Shown in pieces: positions 46,701-62,100 of a stretch of 64,000 nt of DNA. This DNA is from Ecdyonurus torrentis (lineage: Eukaryota > Arthropoda > Insecta > Ephemeroptera > Heptageniidae). A program made the position numbers and the translations under genes. Each line of letters begins with the position of its first letter. Position 1 is the stretch's first letter. Where the stretch lies: assembly GCA_949318235.1 (NCBI GenBank), contig OX439131.1:33244631-33308630 (forward strand), written 5' to 3'. The notes beneath the pieces are model-generated. The model did not search any database. It was not told where the DNA came from and saw only the letters and a program-made list of their open reading frames with translations.

Positions 46701-49700
46701 TCTCCGTTCCCAAAATATTTTGTAATAAAAAATTGCAAGGTGATGATGTCCATGCATAAAAAGACCGCTCTCTATCTGCTTAATTTACGATATTTTTTAA
46801 CTTACGTTTATAACAAAAATAATAATATAATAACAAGAAAAACACCTTAATAATACTCTAAGATCCATTCACTAAAGTAATAATAATAATAATAATTACA
46901 ACAAACACGAGTGGAAATTTTTTCAATTCTTCAATAAAAAAAATAAAAATTAATATAATAATAAATTTAAATAAAATTTATACATATATATTTTTTTAAA
47001 ATAAAATATATATGTATTTTCTTTTAATATTTCATTAAATATTTAAGTGTTAATTATAGAGAGAGAACCATTTCTAAAAATTAATATTTTTTTTGTGATA
47101 ATTATTATAATGTAATAATAAATATAGTAGATATATAATATATATAAAAAAAATTGATTAGTAGTAAAAATTGAACAAGATAGCAAAATAGATACTTACG
47201 AGCTGCTTGTCCAACATGAAAGCTTTCATCAGTACTGAGCCCAACTGAAATAATTTCCACTTGCAGAGTTTTACAAATACACACCAAATAGAAGGGCTAA
47301 TCAGTCGTGCGCACGATTAATTAAAATTAAATATTAAATAAAAAAAAATATATAAAAAATAATAATAATAATAACAGCAAAGAAGTATACAATCATACTA
47401 CTTCATATTTAATATTATCGACAAACACAAAAAAATAAACAAATTGAAGAACATGTTAATATAAATATATATTTAAAATAGTATAAATATATATAATTTA
47501 ACATGTTTTCAACAATTTGTTACTTTTATTTACATATATAGTGTTAATTATTATACACACCATGCAATTAACTAATGAGCCCTTCTTTATTACACAAAGT
47601 TACACACATAAATATATATATAGCTATTTTTACTCTCTGACAAAACTATTCAAATGCATTCAGAATATAAAGAATTCTTAAATCTATTTTCTTAAAATTA
47701 AATTTAAAAAATGTATATAAGGTGGCTTTTAATATTTAAAAAAAAATGTAACCTTTTATCAATATTTATAACAGTTACCATTAGTTTTTTTATGTTTAAT
47801 AGTTTGTAATAATTATTTGTGAGAGAGTAAAAACATTAGTGTTCAAAAATAGTGTTATACTCTATGCCGAATTAAATTTTTAAGTCATTTTAAACTAAAA
47901 TAATGTATATTTAATTGTCTCAATAAATTACTGATTTTATTATTTTAAAATGTTAAAATCTTTACTCTAGTATGACAAAATGATTTTAATTACTTTTATT
48001 ATTACTTGAAAAGCATGCGGCAATTATTTTGGCATGATTTTTTTTAACAAAAATGAACTATATTTACTTCCAAACAAAAAAAGTTACTTTAAACACTACA
48101 TTTTAATTAAAATAGTAGAGACAGAGCAATTTAATAATTGAAGCTAATAAATTATTTATCCAGCAAGTATGTTAAAATGAATAAATTTGACATAATCTAT
48201 TGTTTTTTTTTAAAAATCTTAGTTCTTCCATGTGGTCACAAAATACGCCCTCAAGTGTAAAAAAATAAATAAATAATTTGACATAATATGTATATAGTGT
48301 ACCAATATAAGTAAACACACATAAAAAAGAAAACAAAAAAACAATTATTATGTAAAACGTGTTTTGATAAAGACACATAAATATATTGTTTGTTTTTATT
48401 TTTTTTATTGCAAAAGCTCACAGGTTGACATCAAATAACAAACATTTCTTTTTAAATAGATACTAAAAATGGTTGACATATTTTTTAATGTATATTTTAT
48501 AATAAAGTTTAAGTAATTAAATAGTTAATTACTGTGTTCAAATTGAATACAATATTTTTTTTTATGTAGGACTAAATTTAAGTTCATAATAAAGTTTTAG
48601 GGGTTTAAAACTAAATTCTTATGATTGATATGATTTTAATGTTGATGGAAAATAAAATTTAAAACAAGAAAGTAAAATGAAATATGAAATAGTTTTTTTT
48701 TTTTTTTTTAAAGTTATGAGGATGGTGTTGAAATGCTTGATATTTGATGTGACTTGGTCACAAATTGCGATTATAGCAGCCACATCGAAGACACACACAA
48801 CTAGCACAACAAGCAACATTGAGAAAAACTCACCAGTGGCGGAGAGCTGCGATGTCGAACTACTTTTCTTGTTAAGTCCTACGAAATGTGCACCAGGTTT
48901 ATGAGAACCTGCACCCGCAGACAATGACGATTTATGTCTCGAATCGTCCAGACCATGCAGTTGACCCACTGCTGTATCACTCAGGCTGCCATCTGCACAC
49001 ACAAAAATAATTAAGTTTATTGTTTAATATAAGCTACCTTACTATTTAATATCATACTTAAAACTTGAAATCTGATATATGATGTGATAAATATTAAATA
49101 ATACTAATTTTGGTTGATGATATACTTTGAACTTCAAGAAAATAAAACGTTAAAATGTACATACATATATTTAGGTTAAACTAAAGTAAAGATAGTAAAA
49201 TAGTTGAATTTAGAGGTTGAGGTTTCTTCAACAATTCATGCCATATATATTTACAAATGTATATCACAAATACATATACCTATGAATTTAATATGTACAT
49301 TTAAGTTGATAAAATTAATAAAATGTACTAATTTTAAGTATGATAATGAATAAAAAATATAAATGGTCGTATACAAAAATGTATCTTGAATTTTGATGGT
49401 ATATGAGTTTTGAAGGAAAGTTTTACTTACCAACTTTCTCATCACTAGGTGCATCTGTACTTGATAAGGATCGGCCCAGTGTTCCACGTTTGGTTCCTCC
49501 ACCTCCACTACTGGTGGCGCTACCGCCGCTACCACCTCCCCGCTGAGCGTGGTGTAAGGTTGAAGCACGAGGGTTGAACTCACTAGAGGTTGGATTGCCA
49601 TCATTAGCATCTACATTAAGCATAGAGGGTGAGGGGGAATATTCAAAATACTGAGGTTTATCATTAATACTGACTCCCGCCTTGGCCCCATCTTCTTCTT

Positions 49701-52700
49701 TTTCTTCTTCATCATTAGAGGTACGATTTCCTTCACATTTTAAAAACATTTTATTTGATACTTCATCAGTAGAATGTTTTCTATGTATAGGTGCTTTATC
49801 CACATATGCTTTATCTACATATGCTTTATCCACATATGCTTTATCCACATATGCTTTATCCACATATGCTTTATCCACATATGCTTTATCCACATATGCT
49901 TTATCCATATATTTAGCAGGCATTAATGTACCTTCAGGACAACTTGTTTGTCTTACTAATGAACATTTACGATCTTGAATATCAGGACAACTGGTTTGTC
50001 TAGCAAAACTACTACGTCTACTATTACTATCAAAACTGCAATGAATTTCAGTCTCTGCACCACTACATTCACTATCATAACCATAATAATGATAGTGATG
50101 TTGTCTTTGTTGTTTTGCAGTAAAAGCTGCTAAATCATGAGGAAAACAACCACATTCAGGATGTGATTTATCTGGTGTAGGAACTGGACATATATTTTGT
50201 ATTGTTGGTTGTAACTGCTGATCCTCTGGTTTATCATAATAATTTTGTGGTTGTTGTTCAATCTTTTCATCATAATAATTTTGAGTTTGTTGTTCTTCTG
50301 TACTATTATAATAATTATGATTTGATTGTTTTTGTTGTTGATATTGTTGTTTTTTATTATAATAATCATTATTATCAACTTGATATTGAGATTCAGTATT
50401 TTGATCATCATAATATTCTACTTGATTATCTTCTGTTGTATAATATTCTTCTTGTATTGGAGTAATTGGTGTTTCAGGAAAGTATCTTTGAACTTCCTGA
50501 TCTTCTATACTTGCTACTTCTGTTTCAGATGGAGTCCATGGTTGAGGGGGGCCAAGACCAGCTGGACGGGAATGTAGCAAAATACCATGTATTTGCATGG
50601 GATCTAAATTTTCTGTTGTTTGACTTGGTAGTAAGCTTAAGTAGCTTACTTCAGCAGGGGGATAGCAAGGAGATGGGGTGGCATCATACATTACAGGGGG
50701 CATAACATCGCTGTAAAAATAAAATGTAAAATATCATGCAAAAGTTGTATCATTATAGACAGATATAAAGCTGGAATTTTTAATTATGATAACAATAGTA
50801 TAAATCAAACTATTTAAATTATGTCATAGCTAAAATATAGGATAAATGTTCAACTAAATGTTTTATTTGATAAAACTTTCTCTTGATTTTTAATTGAATA
50901 TTACATAAAACAATGATAAACTAATTAATTAATGTAAATGATGTATTGCTGAATAGAAAAAGTTATAATATAAATTTGTATCCAAAATATTAATGACACA
51001 ATGTTAACTTGACCAAGATTATTAATATTACATTTAAATATTTGAGTCAAAATTTCATGTTCATTCTTATATACAAATATAAATAAATAATAGTAATACA
51101 CGCGGATTTTAGATGATAAAAAATTTAATCTTATAGTAAAGTAATAGTTTAAAGCTCTTCTCTGTATGCGACTGACCTAGTGAGCGTGCGCGAGGATCCC
51201 CGCGGTCGCTCCGACTGGGTTGAGAAGGCACTGCTGGTGACGGACACCACACTCTCGAGGTCGCTGTCTGCCAGGTCGCCTGCCTCGCCCTTGAGTGTTC
51301 TCTCGCCGCTGCTGCCGTTGCCACCGCGATGGTGATGATGATGGTGACGCGATGACGCAGGCAGCTCCGCGGAGGAATAATGGCGACCCTCGGACCAGCT
51401 GCTCGGCGCAGTAGCTTGACGAGGTGCCCACGCTCGCTGTCGTAGCGTGCGCTCCTCAAGCTCCTGTCAAAATTGCATTGTAATTTATATATAGTCTTTT
51501 CAGAAATGCAAGATTTATTAATCATAAAAAGGTCCCATAAAAAAATTGGCTTGCATTTCACGTTCATGTTTTAATTTTCAAAGCTTTGCAAAGGAAAGTA
51601 AAAAGGAAGAAAATATTATTTTGCGAATTAATATTGAAAATAGTTTACAGTATGCATAAAATTACTGTATATCCTATGAAGTTTTATTATGAGAAAGCTA
51701 CAAATATATTGAGCATAGAAATATTTCAGACTGAATTTATAATTGGCATAATATAATAATATTATTTATATAAATATATAAGTTTTTACCTGAGCCATTT
51801 TATCCCTAGAGGAAGTTCGCAGACGGTGAGGAATTTGTGGGAGCTGTCGCTTTTTAGGCGAGCCAGTAGGCGTGGCGGTGGCGGAGTGCGACGTGTAGCG
51901 AGAAGACGCATAATTAGCCATTCTGTGAAAAAAATATTCAGATATAATACATGTTATTATCAGTTTTTTTTCTTCTTCAAATATTTTTAATAACATACTA
52001 CTTTTTAATTATAAAGTTCTTTACTGTTAAAAAATATGACTATTTTGTTAAGTTTATTTGCATTTATTTTAATTCTAATTATTAGTGGAAGTAGAAAAAA
52101 TATATAGTGAGACTGTAAAATTAGTATTTCTTCTTTACGTTTGTAATAAAATATTATCTGATATAATATGTATTGTTGTATATTTGTGTTTTGTGTAGAA
52201 TGCTTACCTGCCCTCAGGCGGTGAAAGAGAGCGATGGCTGTGAGCTGAGTGCTCAGGATGACCCGCACGACGTGGACTTTTGGACCTTGACCTCGAGTGC
52301 AGACTTGGTGAGTCAGTTGGCGCCGCGGAGTGGGAGCGCTGCCTACTGCCAGCACCTGCAGGGGACACGTGGTGGGGTGTGGGGCCAGGGCCCATGGAGT
52401 GTCGAGGGTCCACCATGTTACCATGCATCATCTCACCCTGAGAAATCACAAGTAGTAGTTAGTTTTTTTAACACGTATATGTAATTTTTATAAAATGTTG
52501 TATTTCTTGCATCAAAGTGTTGAAATTATTTTGAATTTAACACGCGTATAAGAATTAAAAATAACAGTTAATTGCTGAAGTCAGTAATGCTGTTCGTAAA
52601 CCATGTTTTCTGCTAATAAAATGATCAACTAATGGTTATTCAAATGTAATACGCATTTTTTGGTGCAAGAAAACAGGGTTTATGAACAACACTAGTAAGG

Positions 52701-53110
52701 ATTTGACAGAAAAAGAACATTTCAAATATGATTAATTAGCAAACGTTTATAAACTTTAACTAAGTAAGGAAAGAGAAAAATTACCAATGAAAAATAAAGA
52801 TCAATGGCTGAAAGATCAATTTTGATTGAAGTTACCTGATAGGACAGTCCCCGCTCCCCTGCTCTTAGCATCATCCCTGCGCGCTTGCGACCCTGTGGTG
52901 ACATGTCCCTGCGTGAGCGTCGCTCCGACATCTCCACCTCGGGAGGTGGACTGAAAAGTTGACACATGTATCACAATTTTTTTAATTGTGAAATTAAAAA
53001 TTGGGAAAATTAAAAGAATAAATATTCTTGTTATTGTATTTTTGTTTTAAGCTATAATTGAAAGAGGAATTATTTTCCATATAATGAATATTGATTTAGG
53101 GGCTGTTGTA

Positions 53111-53194
<84 letters not shown>

Positions 53195-56100
53195 CTTGAA
53201 CAGCAATTTAAATTTATTTCCAATAATTTGGTTTGTTTAATTCACTATTATTTAAAAAGTTAAAAATTAAGTGTACTTTTCTATTTATATTGTTTATTAC
53301 AATTGTCCATCGATAATCTATATTTTAATACTTTAAGTAATGTATTTTAAAAATCAGTTTCACAAGATAAGAAGAATGAAGTTTACCTGGATGAGCTACC
53401 AACACTTGAGACAGAGGCGCCATCTAACCTGGCGCCACCACGACTATGCATGGCGTCATCCAGGTCTGAGGTGTCCGAGTCTGAGAGGCGGGACGTGGTG
53501 GACGGTGGGGAGAGATGATCCAGGGAGTCAGGGTCAGCCATCAGCCTTCTTTGCTGCTGTAGAGTCAAATACAAAGTTAGAACAAAGTATCCTGGAAGTT
53601 AGGCAGAAAGTCGGGCATATCTACCAACCAGGTTGCATACCTCTCAGGATACAAATCATTTTCTTAGCGATAAGTTTTTTAAACAATAAAACCCTTTGAA
53701 ATTGAATTACCCAATTGATGTTTCAACCTAATAGTTAATTAAAAATTACTAATTAATTTAGATTTCATAAAGTTACTTTCTTTTTCAAGTTGCAAGGCTG
53801 AGTAAACAGAAATAGTGATATTGATTTTTTTTTAATTTCTTTTTGATGAATGATTTGCAATAATATAAATTAAATAAAGAATACTAATAATAAAATGTCA
53901 ATTTATCACTTAAGAAATAAGAAATTTTATTGACCCAGGCAGTTCATAGTAACAAGCGTTGGTCTAGTCATTATTTACAATTAACAAAATAATAAATTTA
54001 TTTATTTATCTACATTTAATTTAAGTTCATTTACACTAGTCTTATTAATTATGAAATATTCTAAATAATACGTTACATTAGTGTAATTTAATGCAATAAA
54101 CAAATATTAAAATATACTTCGCAGTATATATGCAATGGATTACTCTTAATTAAATAAAGCTCTTATTTTTAGCTAATAACACTATTAGTATAGAGAAAGA
54201 CCATAATAATTTAACTATTTGAGCAATCCTTCAACGTTCTAATTATTACACCTACAATCTTAAATTTGCTAATTATTTTAGGGTTTCATTTATGCAACCT
54301 AGGGTGTAGGGTTACTTGTGGCAACCTAGGGTATAGGGGTATTTGTGGGTATTTTTATGCTACAGGGTTTGGTTATAATACCGGGTGGTGAGCTGGCAAA
54401 ATATCCTCATGCGCGGAAAGATAGTACCACTCTGGCTCCTCGTCTAGTGGCGCCACCGTCAGTTCAATCACCACCTGCAACACAAGTAGCGCCACTCAGC
54501 AAAGCACGACAACAAACAAAACTACCCCCCGATTGACGTCATATTATTCTTAATTTCATGATTACCACTTTGGAAGCAAAATAGTGCGTCGTATTTAAAA
54601 TAACTTCTTTTATTTTTATTTTTCAGATGCTATTATTTTTTTAAAATACATATTTTTTTTTTACTTTCCAATCAAATTTATGTAAATAATCATTACAGTT
54701 AATTTCTGATTTAAAAAATTAATTTTAATTTTAATTTGGTTCTAAATTAAAGCATATTTGAAGGCTATAAGTACTTTCAAATTAGTGCTTTTTATATCAG
54801 TTGTAGGACACTTTAAAGAAATACATGCACATACCTATTTAACTAGTCCAATCGAAACTTACATTGATTTCCTTTATGAATTCATTGATAAAAATGACAT
54901 AGAATATAAAATAGTTTATATGAATAAGCTCCCAAAAAATTCAGTATTTACAATTTGTATCAGAATATTTATCTTTTTAATAAAAAGTCAAAAATATATA
55001 TTTTTTAAACAAAATTAATGAAATTGTAATATTCTGTATCTCATATATTAAAAGTGTCATTTAAATAAATAAGTTTAGATTTTATTCATAAAACATTTGT
55101 AAAACTTACACTGAATTATTAATGTTTGAAATCAATCCCATTCATTTTTAATATATTTTTGTCTGTTTTAAACGTAATTACTAAAATTTAAAACAAAGCT
55201 GTTAAAAATCAAATCATATTATTTTATTTTAAAAGAACAAAACATAATTTCGCATCAAATTCGTAGCAAAACGCAATTCCAAAGTAATTTTATCTACTTT
55301 ATATATTTTGTAGTGCTGTATTTATTAACTTTTGTAAATGTCATTCTTCTGCTAATAAATTAGAACAAGTCTATAAACACATTTTTTTAAATGTTCGTAA
55401 CAAGATTTATTATACTTTTTAAGAAATTTATTTAAACTAAAACTTTTATGAATATTATTGAATTTTCAAAGCTGTCTGATTATGAGTTTATTACTTACCT
55501 CGCCGAGAAAGTCATTGGCGCCGTATCTGACGTAATCCCAGACGGTGATCTCGAGGATTCGCAGTTTGAGGTCTGCGCGCCGCACAGCCGAGTACACGAA
55601 GGTTTGGTTCCAGCGCGGTTCAGTCGTGTTCGCCAGAGTCCGCGTCCTTCGCTTTGACTTCTCACTGTAACAGTAACACACGTGTCACCATAAGTTATTT
55701 CAAAACACGTGTCACCATAAGATGTCATCAAAATATGTCACTTTATGATGTTACTATAACATCAGGAAAGAGTTTACACTAATAAGAAAGTAAAACTAAA
55801 CGTGAAATATTGCCATGAACTCTCTGTCTTAACATTATTTATTTTTCATATTTAAATATTACTCAACTTGATTAAAAAAATTTTAAAATCTAGCCTCTAT
55901 TTATTAGTAGTCATAAATAATAGGAACATTGAATAATAATTTGTAATAGAGAACAAATACTAAAAAGTATAAAACTTCTGAATCAAATGTATTGAAGTTT
56001 TTTTATTTGAAAAATGACACATTGATGATAATTATACTACTATTTTATACTACTATTTCAAAAAGTACCTATATTTTTAATATATAAAAGTAGTACAAAT

Positions 56101-59100
56101 CAAATGATTAGTTAGTTTCTTTTTATGTGACTGCTTAAAAATGAATCTTAAGAATCAATAATTTAAAAATATACATTGTTTAATTCATTTAGGTTTAACA
56201 AAACATAGTATAGCAGTACTTATTTAAGATGTCCACTTGTTTAACATTGTAAAAGGTAGGGTTTTATCTGAATTTAATAGGTAACTGGAAGTTGGCCATA
56301 GAAGAAGTTGGCCAGTGCTAAAGTTAAAGAAATAGGGGTATAACTCTAGAATTTATCCAGTTGAATTATCATCTTTTTTTTTTTAAGTAGTTTAACATAA
56401 GAATTTAGAGTGGGCTTCTGAAATTGATAATTACAACAAGTGAATGCTCACCTTCGGTCTGGCAGTAGAAAGAGCTTGGCATAAGGATTTCGTGGCTGTC
56501 CATTTGCCCTGGGTGTCAACCCCGAGGCACATACCACAGTCACGACGAGTTGCAACGCCGCGGCATCAAACCACAGTTTTACTTGTAGTCTGCCCCCCAC
56601 ATGGGGTTGTGAGGGGGCGTTGCGGAGGGGCCGGTGGAGAGGGGGAGGCGCGCGGTGACCCACACGCTCGGGAGAGCTTGGCGAAGTCACCATCACGCTT
56701 GGCTTGCGGTCATACATGTCTGTAAGAAATAAAAAAAATCATCAATATTTTATAATCAATCAGCTATAATTTAAAACAAAAAACAGAAATAAATATCAGA
56801 ATAAGTAGTTAATTTTTCTTTTGTGTTTTTCTAGCATTTTCAACGCAAACGTAGCTCAAAGATGGGAGCAAATGTATCCAACGATTTTGAACTCAACTTG
56901 TATTTTGTATTAACTAATTAATAAAGGCATTCGCAATATATTTATACTAAATATATTTGGTGGTCATTTGTATTTAATACTTATATCGTAAGAAATGTTA
57001 GTACTGACAAAAACGTTTCAGAAGGTCAATGACGAACTTATAATCTCTGAAATCCAATTTTTGAAAGCTTTCTCTTAGTTCAGATTTACAATGGTACGTC
57101 ACTGATAAATAAATTAATATGTCAGTAATTAATTTCAGCGTTCTTTAAAAACATTATCTTATATAGCAATTACAAATATATATTTTTAATTGTAATCTAT
57201 TGATAAGTACGAATGTTATGTCTTCTGCATCGAAGTGATATTTTCTTTTCTATTCTTATAGAATAAATAACTGCATTTTCAACTATTTAAATACAATCCA
57301 GTTATTATTATTATCGTTTGAAATTTCAAGAAAATAATCGTATTTTAAAATAACTATAAGGTGCGGTTGACGACAAAGAATTATCTTCAAATTCTTGTGA
57401 TAAATTTTTGTAATGTAGTTTACTCTTTTATATTTGAGTTAAATTTATAGTATATTACGAATATATATAAATAAAAATAGTAAATTTAAAAAATATTATT
57501 TTTAGCAAACCTCGTATACAAATTTAACGTAATTATTCAGAGATAAGATTATAAGATTATTTCTCTCTTTTTAAAATAAAAATTAAACAAACTTTTATCC
57601 ATTTTAAATTTTGGATTGTAATTTTTAAAAATAAAAACAATAATTATATATACAGTATACTGTATAGCTTGTGTATGAATAATCAGTCAAAATATCATTG
57701 AGTTTTAACTACCAATAATAATAAATAAAGTGTGCATTTATATACAAATTAAATTAATTATATTATATATATACAATATTGTATAAACAAAATTTCAACA
57801 CTACAAATAAAAAAAAAATCTACCGTGAATTTGATATATATAAAAAAAAAATGGCACAAGTTTCTTGCATTTTAATTAATTTCAAAAGACGTTCTTACTC
57901 TCAAGATAAACTCTTTCAGCACTCGTTTTCTTTCAAACCATGGTCCTCTAACTACATAACTACTCCTAACCTACTGCGTGCTAACGTCAGTAAGATCGTC
58001 CCCTTTAATTTTTCTTTTCTTTATAATTATATAATATATACTGTATATTATAATATATTTTAATTAAATAGAAGTCCCATATTAATATTTTTTTCCTGCA
58101 AAATACTTGCATAGTAAATAAATTGAATAAAATTAATAATTATTATTAATCATACAAATATTATTTTTTTCAAGCATGACTTAAATTTTTTGTTGCATGC
58201 AAAAAATTCATTCGCACGCATATATAAATAATAAATAATTAAATTAAATTTTGATATATAAATAAAATTTTACATGTATATTTTTACAATAATAATAGTA
58301 AATAATAATATAATAATGAATGTTTGCATGATCAAACATAAAATTTTATTTTAATTTTTTTTTATATGAAAAAATTTTGAAGTAAAATATTTTTGTCAAA
58401 TTTTGATTTAAAAAAAAATTTGTGAGGACGATCGACTGAGCATGATTAGGGACCAAATTGTTGCTCCCACTCCTCTCACACAAGCACTCGCAGTAAGCGC
58501 CACCTGAAATTTAAGAAGTGAAAAGGAAAATTGCTGGCTGGCGCTCCTGAAATAGTCGGGATGCAATATATTAGTTTCAATTAATCTCCTGCAAATGAGA
58601 GAGGTATACCGCAATATTGATCATTTTATTCCAATCAATAAAAAATATATAGATATATAATTTAAAATATTTCACAAATTAAATTTTTTTTTTCGTTCTT
58701 CTGGTGAGTTTCTCTCGTTTGTAGATTGAGAATAAAACACAAAGTAAGAGCATCTAAAATAATATTTTTGTGCATGCGCACAATTTCTTTTCTTTCTTTC
58801 CTTTTTTTTTTTTAGTGATGCTCAAACATTGTTTTTTTGAAGTTTTTGTTTTCTGTTGTGACGTCATCATTAGTTTGTTTTACCTTGTCGCCATAACTCA
58901 GTGGCCGAATGATGGTGAGGGGGAGCTCTAGTGACCCCTCTCCCCGCTTGTCGCGATGACGTTTGTTGAAGTGACCGCGAGACTATCAGCTCCACCTGCG
59001 GTTCTTGTCGAGACTCGGCGATAATCTCGTACACTTCCTCGTAACTTTTGCCTTGTAGAGACCGACCATTCCACTCGATAACTTCATCCCCTGTTCATAA

Positions 59101-59152
59101 CAAGTTTAATATTAGAATCAAAATTGTATTTATAAAATACTTAAACGTAAAG

Positions 59153-59190
<38 letters not shown>

Positions 59191-62100
59191 ACTTTAATTT
59201 TTAGAACTTTTACTAAATAAATTATACATATCATTTTATATTAATAAATTGAGTTGTTTCTAATATTTATTAAAATATACGTATTTTTGTTATTTTCATT
59301 TTGTCTTCTTACTTAGAACTCATTTTTATTTTAAAGATGAAAATGACAATTGGTACTTTCATAAACTTTCTTTCCTAAATATTTTATCAAGTTAACCTAA
59401 AATGATATTTTGTGAGATAAAAGAAGCTGAAAATAAAATATTAATTTTGGTGAAATTATTTTTTGATTGGATATTAATGGAAATCTTTCTGCAGGTAATT
59501 TTCATGTTGCCAATATGAAAACGTTTCATATATATTTGTTAACTTTTTATGAAAATAATAATAATAAAAAAAACTTATAAATTATATCTATTTTAAAATA
59601 TATGTTTATATTATTATAGATATTATTTGTTCCTTGAAAATGAATTTCAAGACAAAATCAACTTGTTAATAGAATATAAATAAAAATGTACGGAAATTAA
59701 CACAAAAGTGAAGAATAATGTATTGAGCTATAATTATTTTCTTTCGAATATTTATTGTAAAGTAAGTAAAATTAGTTTTAAAGTCTCTTAAATTTTAAGA
59801 AAAAAATCCTGTAAAAATTGTGAATACAGTCATGAGCATTGAAAATAGGAAGTTGTTTAATATTTCTACACGAAAATAATAAATTACATAATTTATGCTG
59901 CATAATATCACTGTAGCACAAGTGATGCTAAATTATAACAGCATAAATAATTATGCTATACAGCATAATATTTACGCTATGTAACTTAGTATGCAGTATA
60001 GCATAAATTATGCACAATTATGCTGAAAATGAGCTGGCATATTTACTACGTATTTATTTCTGTTAATGTAGTTCCATTTTTCATTACTCCTGACTTTGAA
60101 AGAGATTAGTATTGGGACTGAGGGGAAGAGGGGGAAGGAGTTCTCACCCGGTCTAAGGCCTCCTTCTCTCTCTGCTGTACTGCCACGTTTTACTTTGTCA
60201 ATAAGGGCACCTCGGCCCCCATGTGGTAATGGTTGCCCACCCACCACTTTCAGTCCTAAAATGGCAGCAGCACTACTCGAACTGTAGCCTCCTCCATCCA
60301 AGCCTTCCTTCTTTAGGATCATGTGTCCAATAAGTCGAGATCCATCCGTACTGGCCTGCCACGATAGTGGATGCTGCGGGAACAAGGGGGCCTGAGTCAA
60401 AACAAGAGAATAGTCAATTTTTTTTATAACTATTTATTTTAAGCCTACATGATAGTACGTAATACCCTGGTTGTAATTGCGCGGTACTCTGTTATTAACT
60501 AGTATCTTCTAATTGTAAGCAAATATCTTTGTCTACATATAATTCCTTTATTAGCTGATAAATTGAGTACAACAATAAAAACTAGTTAATTTTTATTATA
60601 ATTTCCTAGTAACAACTCGAAATATTGTTGTAACTGATTCCATGTCACAACTTCTACTTATAAAAAAAGTAATAATCATCACTTTATGAATGTATGAGAA
60701 TGCTCTGACATGACAAATTAAAAAAAATACTGCATTTTACAGCAACTAAGATGCTTAATATTTAAATTGTATGAATTTATGATTCATATACCCTACGCAT
60801 ATCTAGAGCAACTAAATAAGCTGAAATACTTGATAAATTCGACTCTCATAGATTTAAATTTACTTCACTTTTGTCTTATAAAAAAAAAAAAAAACTGCAA
60901 ATTTTCCTCTATAATTATTTTTTATCACACTCTGTAATGTAGCTGTTTAATTCAGTTCATTGAATAATCATGATTTGAAATAGTTTTCTATAAAACTGAA
61001 GCTTTATTTTTAAAACTTAACCAACAAGCAATGTTTTTAAAATAATATATATCCCAATCATTAATTATAAATTTAAACTATTATAAAAGTGTGAGAAAAC
61101 TAAATGATTTTTACTATTTCATCTTTTAATTTACCTAAGTATTATCTTTTCTAAAAATGCAATTTACCCACAGTAGACAATTTGCAAACCCTTTTATGTA
61201 AATAAACAAATTCTCCAATACATCAAAAAGTAATGAAAAAAATTAACAATCCTTAGTAAAATAATTTTGATCTAAATTTTTTCCCAGATTACTTTTGTAC
61301 TATTTTAGTATTTTTTACTTTAAAATTCTTGTAATTATAATATAACCTTTCATTTTTGAACGCAAATCAAATTTTACAAAATTCAATATATTAATGGGGG
61401 TTTGTGCAAATGACCCTGAATCCCTACCTCCCGACCATGACCCTGACCTTGAATGTTCCAGAATCAAAATTATTTTGAAAATATTGCATAACAAGATAAA
61501 AGTGTAGAAAATGTTTTATTATTGAATATTGTTTAAACGTAAAGCTAACTCGATGAGATTTTTATTGCCTAATTTTGCAGATAATTTTTTAAAATTAATT
61601 TTATTTCTTTAAAAATTTCTATCAGTATATTTTATATATTTTTTAAATTTAAACACATAGAATAACAATAAAATAGAAATAAATAACAACAATATAAATC
61701 TCATCACCTCACCTTGATTATGTATCCTACTATAATAAGAATATTTACGATACACTGAGAAAAAAATGCATCTAGAAAGTATGCCAGATTGATATAATGA
61801 GAGATAGTAATAGACAGATAGAGACGTACACAACATTGAGGCACACGCAAAACATTGACACACCAAGCGACGACCACCAGACACTTAATTAGCAACAATA
61901 AATCAGCACAAACAATGACACAAAAACATCGAAACCACCAACTCTAAAACTAGAAAAATAATAATAATAATTCTACTTCCAGGGGCTTTAATTAGGGATT
62001 TCATCTCAATCATTTTATTTTAAACTTTTATAAAAGGGGGGATAATAGAAGCTATCTAAATTTTAGTACTAATCAATAATCTACGTTAATTTTATAAAAT

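Noticed and set aside
49801..49905. CRISPR-like regular repeat
   Set aside because: The units are directly adjacent without spacers and encode a protein repeat; the genome is eukaryotic.
49682..49978. + strand frame with repeated STYAL
   Set aside because: Antisense of the DKAYV minisatellite in the Rim exon.
51109..51567. Two alternative - strand frames across the Rim exon at 51177-51463
   Set aside because: Only the third frame (ELEERT...SERPRG) keeps phase with both neighbouring exons and contains the conserved Rim-like motif.
54345..54536. Protein-like + strand frame of 63 codons ending in KLPPD
   Set aside because: It is antisense to the Rim C2A exon 54382-54474, whose - strand product VVIELTVAPLDEEPEWYYL fits the domain exactly and joins both neighbours in phase.
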